64,000 bases of DNA from Adlercreutzia shanghongiae (GTDB lineage: Bacteria > Actinomycetota > Coriobacteriia > Coriobacteriales > Eggerthellaceae), in assembly GCF_035830635.1 (NCBI RefSeq), contig NZ_JAYMFI010000013.1:1-64000 (forward strand), read 5' to 3'. Both the position numbers and the translations under genes were made by a program. Each line of letters starts with the position of its first letter. The first letter of the stretch is position 1. The notes beneath the pieces are model-generated. The model made no database searches and was not told the DNA's origin. It was given only the letters and a program-made list of their open reading frames with translations. This document shows positions 41,930 to 48,367 of the stretch, one piece after another.

Positions 41930-42544
41930 ATGACCTACGGATTCTATTTCAACGGCCAGCGCTGCACCGGCTGCAAGACCTGCGTGATGGCCTGCAAGGA
42001 CAAGAATGACCTGGCCGAGAACATCAACTTCCGCAACGTGCTAGAGTATGGCGGCGGCACCTGGGAGAAGGGCGCCGACGGCTGCTGGGGCACCAACACG
42101 TTCGCCTACAACGTGTCCATTGCCTGCAACCACTGCGACATGCCGATGTGCATGGCCCAGTGCCCCCAGGGTGCCATCGAGAAGGACGCCGACACCGGCG
42201 AGGTGCGCAGCGACCCCGAGAAGTGCATCGGCTGCGGTACCTGCGCGACTACCTGCCCCTACGGCGCCCCGAAGGTCGACATGGAGCAGATGAAGTCGGT
42301 GAAGTGCAACATGTGCGCCGACCGCGTGGAGGCCGGGCAGAAGCCGGTCTGCGTGGAGGCCTGTCCCCTGCGCGCCCTGGACTTCGGCGACATCGACGAG
42401 TTGCGCGCGACCTACGGCGACGTGGCCGACCTGGCCCCGCTGCCCGATTCCGGCGAGACGAGCCCGAACCTGGTCATCACCGCCCCGGCCCAGGCCGCCG
42501 CGGCGCCGGCCGGCGAGCTGCTGAACGAGCGCGAGATTCTCTAA
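41930..42544 (+). CDS. dmsB: DmsB-like [4Fe-4S] electron-transfer subunit
   Basis: 204 residues, as for E. coli DmsB. ATG 41930 behind ACGGAGGAG, 27 bases after dmsA. Four ferredoxin-type clusters: CTGCKTCVMAC, CNHCDMPMCMAQCPQGA, CIGCGTCATTCPYGAP and CNMCADRVEAGQKPVCVEAC. Carries electrons from the membrane anchor to DmsA and is exported with it. The C-terminal tail is Ala/Pro-rich and ends NEREIL. Confidence 0.93.
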   Translation: MTYGFYFNGQRCTGCKTCVMACKDKNDLAENINFRNVLEYGGGTWEKGADGCWGTNTFAYNVSIACNHCDMPMCMAQCPQGAIEKDADTGEVRSDPEKCIGCGTCATTCPYGAPKVDMEQMKSVKCNMCADRVEAGQKPVCVEACPLRALDFGDIDELRATYGDVADLAPLPDSGETSPNLVITAPAQAAAAPAGELLNEREIL

Positions 42545-42545
42545 G

Positions 42546-42685
42546 TTTCGATCGTCCTGGCGGACGATCGAAAGGGCCGACGCTGCGGCTCCGACAGGCA
42601 CCTGCCTCTGCGCCTCACCGCTTACCCTCACGTACGAAGTACGCTCGGCCGCGGTTCAGCACAGATCCAGGCACCTGTCGGAGCC
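42546..42685 (+). repeat. Two hairpins between the dmsB-like genes
   Basis: TTTCGATCGTCC (42546-42557) - tggc - GGACGATCGAAA (42562-42573) is a perfect 12-base stem directly after the dmsB stop. Then GGCTCCGACAGG (42587-42598) pairs with CCTGTCGGAGCC (42674-42685), 75 bases apart. No T run follows either. They may attenuate or stabilise the mRNA so that dmsAB exceed the distal genes. A -10 like TAGAAT at 42718 could restart transcription. Confidence 0.55.
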
Positions 42686-42770
42686 TCGCTGGCTTCCTTG
42701 GGCGCACCGGGGTGCGGTAGAATGGCAGCGACGGTTTTAGGGGTTTTAGAGGGAGCGGAAGGGGACGGCG

Positions 42771-43394
42771 GTGCAGTACGGGTTCCATGTTGATGCGCGG
42801 CGGTGCACGGGGTGCAAGACCTGCGCTTTGGCCTGCACAGACCTCCACGACCTTTCGCCCGACATCGCCTTTCGCCAAGTGTACGAGTACGGCGGCGGCG
42901 CGTGGAGCCGCGGCGCTGACGGGCTGCTCGTCGGAGGCGCCTTTGCCTACTACCTGTCCGTGGCCTGCAACCACTGTGGCAACCCGGTCTGCGTGCGGGT
43001 GTGCCCCACTGGCGCCATGCACAAAGACGAGCGCGGGCTCGTTTCGGTGGACGTCGACCGCTGCATCGGCTGCGGGTACTGCGCCCTTTCGTGCCCCTAC
43101 CGCGCCCCGAAGGTGGACCGCGCTGCCGGGCACTCAGCCAAATGCGACGGCTGCACTCGCCGCGTAGCCGAAGGCCTCGTGCCCGTGTGCGTGGAAGCCT
43201 GTCCCCGTCGCGCGCTGGACTTCCTTCCCGCCGACGAGCTGCGCGAACGCTATGGCGACGAGTCCGACCTGCCCCCGCTGCCGCCCGCCTCGGCCACCGC
43301 CCCGAACCTGGCCATTACGCTGCCGCCGGCGGCGTCCGACCTTCAGGCCGTGCGGGAGCACGGCTGCGTGCTGAACCCGAGAGAGATTGTCTAG
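42771..43394 (+). CDS. Second DmsB-like [4Fe-4S] subunit
   Basis: 207 residues from GTG 42771 behind GGAGCGGAAGGGG. Same four-cluster plan: CTGCKTCALAC, CNHCGNPVCVRVCPTGA, CIGCGYCALSCPYRAP, CDGCTRRVAEGLVPVCVEAC, and it ends NPREIV like its paralogue's NEREIL. Roughly half of residues appear identical to the preceding DmsB, so it arose by an old duplication. Having two electron-transfer subunits for one dmsA suggests an alternative partner (a second catalytic subunit elsewhere) or specialisation. Confidence 0.88.
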   Translation: MQYGFHVDARRCTGCKTCALACTDLHDLSPDIAFRQVYEYGGGAWSRGADGLLVGGAFAYYLSVACNHCGNPVCVRVCPTGAMHKDERGLVSVDVDRCIGCGYCALSCPYRAPKVDRAAGHSAKCDGCTRRVAEGLVPVCVEACPRRALDFLPADELRERYGDESDLPPLPPASATAPNLAITLPPAASDLQAVREHGCVLNPREIV

Positions 43395-43404
43395 GAGCCT
43401 GCTT

Positions 43405-44079
43405 ATGACTGAGACCCAGACCTGCGCCGCCCCTGCGGCTGCCGATGCGCTCGAGACGCTGGAGGCTGCGGCCTTCGCGGCATCGGCTCTGGCGCCCTTC
43501 TTCATGAACGACCCGCGCACGGGGGAGGCGGCCGACGCATTCGCTGCCCTGGCCGAGCTGGATGCGGCCGCGGCCGCCGAGGAATGGCCCTTCGTGGACG
43601 CCGACGAGGCGGCCCGCGATCTGGGCGCCATGGTGGAGGGTCTGGCGGCCGGCGCCGACCACGACGATCTGGTGTGGGAGTACCGGCGCCTGTTCGTGGG
43701 CCCCGGACACTTGGACGCGCCGCCCTGGGGCTCGGTGTACACCGACCGCGAGTGCGTCGTTTTCGGCGAGGCCACCTTGGCGCTGCGGGCGTGGATGCGC
43801 TCTCGCGGCATCGAGCGCTTAAGCGACGAGCGCACGCCCGAGGACCACATCGGCCTCATGCTGGCGCTTCTGGCCTTCATCGCCGCCGAGCGTCCCGAGC
43901 TTCTGGACGAGTTTCTGCGCGATCACCTGCTTACCTGGGCTCCCCACTATTTAGATGAGCTGGAAGCGGCCGCCGAGCACCCGTTCTACCAGGGTCTCGC
44001 CCGCCTCACCCGGGCCACGCTCGCCGGCCTTCAGCAGGCTCGCGGCCTCACGGTGACGCTGCCGCGCTTCTACCGCTAG
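43405..44079 (+). CDS. TorD/DmsD-family redox enzyme maturation chaperone
   Basis: 224 residues from ATG 43405, behind TAGGAGCC inside the end of the previous gene's flank. All-helical; the family signature EYRRLFVGPGHLDAPPWGSV is at residues ~92-111, followed by EDHIGLMLALLAFIAAERPE and FLRDHLLTWAPHYLDEL. Such proteins bind the Tat signal of the catalytic subunit and hold it until the molybdenum cofactor is inserted. Cytosolic, no cofactors. Confidence 0.88.
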   Translation: MTETQTCAAPAAADALETLEAAAFAASALAPFFMNDPRTGEAADAFAALAELDAAAAAEEWPFVDADEAARDLGAMVEGLAAGADHDDLVWEYRRLFVGPGHLDAPPWGSVYTDRECVVFGEATLALRAWMRSRGIERLSDERTPEDHIGLMLALLAFIAAERPELLDEFLRDHLLTWAPHYLDELEAAAEHPFYQGLARLTRATLAGLQQARGLTVTLPRFYR

Positions 44080-44088
44080 GCGCGTATC

Positions 44089-45120
44089 ATGACCGGCTTC
44101 GCCACCGCCTTCGGCGAGATTACCCTGGTGCTGTTTACCACGCTCGCGCCCTCGGGAGCCGCGGCCTACCTTATCATGGGGCTGCCGGTGCTTACGGGCC
44201 GCGCGACGGGGGAGGACGCCCGGCGTCTGAACCGACTCACCTGCCTGCCGCTGCTCATCGCCATGGCGGGCCTCATTGCCTCTGCCACACACCTGGGAAA
44301 TCCCGCGAACGCCCTGTACGTGTTCACGGGCGCGGGGCGCAGCCCGCTTTCCACCGAGGTGTGCTGCGCGGTGGCGTTTCTGGCTCTGGCCGGCATATTC
44401 TGGCTGTACTCCTTTGCCGAAGAGCCGCGCCGTTGGCTGCAGCGGGCGCTGCTTGGCGCCATTGACGTGGCCATCGTCGCCTTCGTGGCAGCTGTGGCCT
44501 ATGCCTACGATGTGGACACCATCATCACCTGGAGCCTGCCGCTCGTGCCCGTGGCGCTGGTGCTGAACGCGCTGGTGGGAGGACCGCTCATTGCGCTTGT
44601 CGGCTTCGCGGCGGCCCGGTGGGCTGCGCCGTGGCGGCTGCTCGTGGCGCTATCTGCTGTGGCGGCGGTGGCGAATGCGGCGGTGTACGTCGTCCTCGGT
44701 GGAGACCTGGCGCCCCTCGCCAACGAGCTTGCGTCGGTGACTCGGCTCGTACCGTCTTACCTCGCGTGGGTGGCTGCCTTCGCCGTGCTGGTCTTTGCGG
44801 GAGTCGCCGTCGCCTGGCGCACGGGCCGCCACGCCGCAGGCGGGAAGGAGGGAGCGGGCCAGATGGGCGCTGCCGGTCCCGCATCGGCCGCCCCGGCCGA
44901 CATCGGGACTAGCGCCCCGGCCACCGCCAAGGCCACCGCCGAAGTCGGCACCAAGGCCACCGTCGAAGCCACCGATAAAGTCGCCGTCTGCTTTTCTCGT
45001 CGCGCTGGCCGCCGTGTCGTTGCTGGGTACTCCACGGCTGCGTTGCTGGCCCTAGCCGGCGTTTTCATCATGCGCTTCGTCTTCTACATGACACATCTCA
45101 CCCTGGGCTTGGGAGTGTAA
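44089..45120 (+). CDS. dmsC: DmsC-like membrane anchor subunit
   Basis: 343 residues, ATG 44089, nine bases after the chaperone. Eight predicted membrane helices, starting FGEITLVLFTTLAPSGAAAY, with THLGNPANALYVFTGAGRSP and SPLSTEV as in the DmsC family, and a last helix near the end (VAGYSTAALLALAGVFIMRF). It oxidises menaquinol and passes electrons to the iron-sulphur subunit. Between the last two helices lies a low-complexity Ala/Thr/Lys loop (ATAKATAEVGTKATVEATDK), absent from E. coli DmsC. Confidence 0.88.
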   Translation: MTGFATAFGEITLVLFTTLAPSGAAAYLIMGLPVLTGRATGEDARRLNRLTCLPLLIAMAGLIASATHLGNPANALYVFTGAGRSPLSTEVCCAVAFLALAGIFWLYSFAEEPRRWLQRALLGAIDVAIVAFVAAVAYAYDVDTIITWSLPLVPVALVLNALVGGPLIALVGFAAARWAAPWRLLVALSAVAAVANAAVYVVLGGDLAPLANELASVTRLVPSYLAWVAAFAVLVFAGVAVAWRTGRHAAGGKEGAGQMGAAGPASAAPADIGTSAPATAKATAEVGTKATVEATDKVAVCFSRRAGRRVVAGYSTAALLALAGVFIMRFVFYMTHLTLGLGV

Positions 45121-45191
45121 CGAACCGCGCTCGGGGACTAGGGTTTAGCGGTCGGTGGCCTGGCGGCCGCCGGATGTTGGGTCCTGGCAGC

Positions 45192-45215
45192 TGCCGGGCG
45201 CTTGAGCGCCCGGCA
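45192..45215 (+). terminator. Hairpin after the dms operon
   Basis: TGCCGGGCGC - ttga - GCGCCCGGCA, perfect 10-base stem, 72 bases after dmsC. No T run. Confidence 0.45.
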
Positions 45216-45312
45216 ATCGCCGAACGCTTGGGGCTTGGTGGCCGTCACACGCCGGGGACAACTGTTGCTGCGAGGGCGGTCGGACGCGACGTCCCTGGGT
45301 TGTTGGGAAAAA

Positions 45313-45467
45313 TTGGCCCCAAACACCCTCGAGTGAACCCTCCCACTTGCTCAAAACCCTAAATTCCACCTCTCTAGGCGGAAATCTGGCTGATTTGCTC
45401 CCGTTGTTGCGTATTTTTGCCCCAATATGCCCTGCGGAAGAGTTCACTCGAGGGCATTTCGGGCCAC
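45313..45467. mobile_element. MITE-like element, copy 2
   Basis: Left end 45313-45338 (TTGGCCCCAAACACCCTCGA...), right end 45441-45467 (AGTTCACTCGAGGGCATTT...GGGCCAC). The right end is 26 of 27 identical to that of copy 1 and the total length is the same within one or two bases, while the interior differs. No ORF. It is in the 413-base gap between the convergent dmsC and phosphodiesterase genes. Confidence 0.65.
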
Positions 45468-45533
45468 AAAAAGAAAGCGAGCTTCCCGAACAGGGCGATT
45501 TGCGCACCAACAGGGTTTGTCGAGTGCGTTTCC

Positions 45534-46052
45534 CTACGCCTCCAGCAGCACCTTGCCGTCGAGGTTCTCGATGGTGGTGTGCAGGATGCGGCCGTCTTCC
45601 ACGTCCATTTTCGCGATAGTGCGGCCGAAGTCGCTGCGGGGGCGAAACACCGCGCCCGGGCACAGGTAGACGCTCGCGGGCCGCGCGTCAGGGCCGGTCT
45701 TCAGCTCAGGCACGTGGGTGTGACCGTGCACGATGACGTCGGGGATGGGGTCGCCCGGGGCCAGGGCGGCCGAGCCCGAGAAGCTTATGCGCACGTCGCC
45801 GGGCTTGTGGCCCACGAGGAAGCGAACGCCGTCGATGACGGGGTGCGCGAAATGGCTCACGGCGCTGCCGTACTCGTCGAAGTCGTTGTTGCCGAGCACC
45901 GCCGTGACCGGCGCCAGCGTTTCCAGCTCGCGCAGAATAGCCGGGCCACAAATGTCGCCGGCGTGGATGATGTGGTCGCAATCCGCGAGCGCCGCGTAGG
46001 CTCGAGGATCCAGTGATCCGTGCGTATCCGAGATGATGCCGATGCGCGTCAT
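45534..46052 (-). CDS. YfcE/MJ0936-type metallophosphodiesterase
   Basis: 172 residues from ATG 46052 behind GAAGGAGCGCCC; the longer ORF start at 46223 is not supported. Calcineurin-like fold with all metal motifs: IISDTHG, HAGDICG, GNNDFDE, VGHKPG and HGHTHVPE. Family members hydrolyse phosphodiesters in vitro with Mn; physiological substrate unknown. Single gene on the minus strand, convergent with the dms operon. Confidence 0.88.
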   Translation of the reverse strand: MTRIGIISDTHGSLDPRAYAALADCDHIIHAGDICGPAILRELETLAPVTAVLGNNDFDEYGSAVSHFAHPVIDGVRFLVGHKPGDVRISFSGSAALAPGDPIPDVIVHGHTHVPELKTGPDARPASVYLCPGAVFRPRSDFGRTIAKMDVEDGRILHTTIENLDGKVLLEA

Positions 46053-46305
46053 GGGCGCTCCTTCGGTTGGGGGCAAGTTTCCCCGCTCATTTTGACGAAA
46101 AAGCGCATTTGTTAGACATTGAAAAGGGGAAAGGAACGGAATAAACAGGAGGGGCTTAGCAAAATGTCCGTTCAGCGGCTTCGCGTTCAGTGCCATTTGC
46201 TTTCCGGGGTGCGGAAAGTGCAAACAATCGTACTTTCTTGCAAAATCTCAGGGAAAAACTTCGCCCGAAGAGCCGGGGCGGCGTGGGAAAGGGCGGACTG
46301 CTTTC

Positions 46306-46311
46306 TATAAT
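46306..46311 (+). promoter_or_regulatory. Promoter -10 upstream of metF
   Basis: TATAAT in CTTTCTATAATAGGG, the same string as before rseP. If used, transcription begins at the edge of the purine-rich repeat tract and gives a ~290-base leader for metF. I saw no convincing SAM or B12 riboswitch core in that leader. Confidence 0.45.
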
Positions 46312-46312
46312 A

Positions 46313-46600
46313 GGGTGAGAAGCGCGGGAGCGCGCAGCGCGAAACGACGCGGGGACGCGTGGGAACAAGCAGCGAAAGATGGCGCGAGAGCAAGTGGGGA
46401 AAGATAGCGCGAGATAACGCGAAAGCGAGCAGCGAGCAGCGCAAAATAGCGTGGGAGTGCGCGAAAGCGAGCAGCGAGCAGTGCAAAATAGCGCGAAATA
46501 ACGTGGGAGCGCGCGAAAGCGAGCAGCGCGAAACGACGCGAGGGCTCGCGAAAAGGCACTAAGCGATAGTGCAAGAGCGCGCGAGAGAAAGCAACGAGAG
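46313..46600 (+). repeat. Degenerate GCGAAAGCGAGCAGCG repeat tract in metF leader
   Basis: Nearly 290 bases of purine-biased sequence made of imperfect units such as GCGCGAAAGCGAGCAGCG, AGCAGCGCAAAATAGCG and TGGGAGYGC. The block GCGAAAGCGAGCAGCGAGCA occurs at about 46419 and 46460, and GCGCGAAAGCGAGCAGCG again near 46512. Strongly G/A over C/T on this strand. No ORF supported. Confidence 0.6.
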
Positions 46601-46610
46601 GATGCGGCAG

Positions 46611-47498
46611 ATGGTTCTAAAGTCGGCAGCGCAGGTGTTCGAGGAGCAGCGCCGGGAAAAGCGCACGCCCTTCTCGGTGGAGATGTTTCCGCCGAAAGGC
46701 CAGCTCACATTGGATGCGGCCCGAGAGGTTGTGGAAGGGTTGCGGGCTGCTTCGCCGGATTTCATCTCCGTCACGTGCTCTGCGGGCGGCAGCGGCAACG
46801 GCTCGGGCGGCCAGACCGTGACCATCGCCGAACTCATCCAGGACGAGGCGGCTATCCCCGCCGTGGCGCACTTCACCTGCGTCAGCGCTACCCGCGATTC
46901 CGTTAACCAGGCCATAAGCGATTTGCGCGCCGCCTGCGTGAGGACGGTGCTCGCCCTGCGCGGCGATCTTGTCGAAGGTCAGGAGCCGGCCGATTTCCCC
47001 TATGCGTGCGAGCTCATCCCGCTGTTGAAGGACGCGGGATTTTGCGTGGGCGCAGCGGCGTACCCCGAGGGCCACATCGACTGCCTGGACCCGCGCGAGA
47101 ACCTTCGCCACCTGAAGGCGAAGCAGGAGGCGGGAGCCGACTTTTTCATTACCCAGCTATTCTTCAACAATGACGACTTCTACCGGTTCCGCGACGATGC
47201 CGCTGCCGTCGGCGTGACGGCGCCCATCACCTGCGGCATCATGCCCTTTTTGGGAAAGTCCCAGATCCAGCGCATGGTGTTCCTGTGCGGCAGCTCGCTT
47301 CCCGCGCCCATCATCAAGCTGCTGGCGAAATACGAGGACGACCCGGCCTCTTTGCGCCAGGCGGGCATCGAATATGCCTGCAATCAGCTGGTCGACCTGG
47401 GGCGCCAGGGCGTGGACGGCCTGCATGTTTACGCCATGAACCAGCCCGACATTGCGCACGCCGCCGCCGGGGCCATTGCCGCGGCGGGACTCAGGTAG
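46611..47498 (+). CDS. metF: Methylenetetrahydrofolate reductase
   Basis: 295 residues from ATG 46611, nine bases after GAGAGG; ATG 46602 and the ATG at 46569 are alternatives. TIM-barrel flavoenzyme: FSVEMFPPKGQLTLDAA (catalytic Glu), FISVTCSAGGSGN, VLALRGDLVEGQ, HLKAKQEAGADFFITQLFF and ITCGIMPFLGKSQIQRM. Makes 5-methyl-THF for MetH; the MetH-activation gene follows after 5 bases and metH overlaps that, a methionine-synthesis operon. Confidence 0.93.
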   Translation: MVLKSAAQVFEEQRREKRTPFSVEMFPPKGQLTLDAAREVVEGLRAASPDFISVTCSAGGSGNGSGGQTVTIAELIQDEAAIPAVAHFTCVSATRDSVNQAISDLRAACVRTVLALRGDLVEGQEPADFPYACELIPLLKDAGFCVGAAAYPEGHIDCLDPRENLRHLKAKQEAGADFFITQLFFNNDDFYRFRDDAAAVGVTAPITCGIMPFLGKSQIQRMVFLCGSSLPAPIIKLLAKYEDDPASLRQAGIEYACNQLVDLGRQGVDGLHVYAMNQPDIAHAAAGAIAAAGLR

Positions 47499-47503
47499 GC
47501 TCG

Positions 47504-48367
47504 ATGGAGCTGAAGGCGCACGTCAAGAGGGAAGAGGCCCTGGCGTTCCTCGGTCATCGCGGGCAGGAGCTGGGCGATTTGCGCGATCGGTTGAACCGGG
47601 CCGCGGCTCTTTGCGAGACGGAGCTCGTCCCGCGGGGCGTTTACCGCGTCGTGCCTGCCCGCGTGGCGCGGGAGATACTGCCTGGCGAAGATATTGCCCG
47701 CCATCTGGAAGGTTGCGACGAGGTGGCGCTGATGGCGGTGACGCTCGGCGCGCAGAGCGAGATGCTTTTGCGCCGCGAGCAGGCGCTGAGCGCGACGGAC
47801 GGTCTGCTGGTGGACGCGTGCGCCTCGTCGCTCGTTGAGCAGGCGGCCGATGCCCTGAACGCGCTTATTGCCGAAGAGGCTGCAGCGCGCGGTCTTGCCG
47901 CCACGCCGCGGTTCAGTCCCGGCTATGGCGATTTGCCCCTGAGCTGCCAGCCGGCGTTTCTCGCCGCCTGTGGTGCCGATCGCGCTCTGGGTATGCGGGC
48001 CACTGCGGCCAACCTGCTCGTTCCTGCTAAATCCATCACCGCTGTCATCGGGCTTTATCCTCAAGCAAGCTCCGCTTGGGAGGGCGGACTAACGTCCACC
48101 CCTACGGAAGGAGCCTGGGACGCGGATGCCGTCGCCGGGGTCTCTGCCGGCATGGCAGCCGGAGCCTCCCCTGAGGTCATCGCTGGGACTCCCTCCTTTG
48201 CCGAGGTTTCCCCCTTAGGGGGCGATTTCAGCCGCCCCTCTGCCCCGCCCGCGGATGATGTTCGAAAGGGCGGCGCGTCCCTCGACGCGCGCTGCTCAAC
48301 GTGCCCGCTCGCTGAGACGTGCGCCCTGCGCGCCCAAGGAAGGACCTGCTATGGCAACCCCGCGTAA
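47504..48367 (+). CDS. Stand-alone MetH activation-domain-like protein
   Basis: 287 residues from ATG 47504. Residues ~1-190 match the activation (SAM-binding) domain of B12-dependent methionine synthase: YRVVPARVAREILPGEDIAR, VALMAVTLGAQSEMLLRREQ, ALIAEEAAARGLAATPRFSP, GYGDLPLSCQPAFLAACGAD, and LLVPAKSITAVIGLYP. After this comes a ~75-residue low-complexity insert containing EGGLTSTPTEG, then a cysteine-rich end (CSTCPLAETCALRAQGRTCY). As the MetH next door lacks this domain, it should act in trans to re-methylate inactive cob(II)alamin. The closing cysteines suggest an added metal or redox site. Confidence 0.85.
   Translation: MELKAHVKREEALAFLGHRGQELGDLRDRLNRAAALCETELVPRGVYRVVPARVAREILPGEDIARHLEGCDEVALMAVTLGAQSEMLLRREQALSATDGLLVDACASSLVEQAADALNALIAEEAAARGLAATPRFSPGYGDLPLSCQPAFLAACGADRALGMRATAANLLVPAKSITAVIGLYPQASSAWEGGLTSTPTEGAWDADAVAGVSAGMAAGASPEVIAGTPSFAEVSPLGGDFSRPSAPPADDVRKGGASLDARCSTCPLAETCALRAQGRTCYGNPA
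48078..48115 (+). repeat. In-frame linker repeat, copy 2
   Basis: 38 bases (GGGAGGGCGGACTAACGTCC...) encoding EGGLTSTPTEG; 31 of 38 bases match 50974-51011 in metH. A second conserved stretch with TAGGGGGCG follows in both genes (48216 and 51037). Confidence 0.55.

Noticed and set aside
46053..46610. Cobalamin or SAM riboswitch upstream of metF
   Set aside because: No recognisable B12-box or SAM-I core; the region is degenerate repeats.
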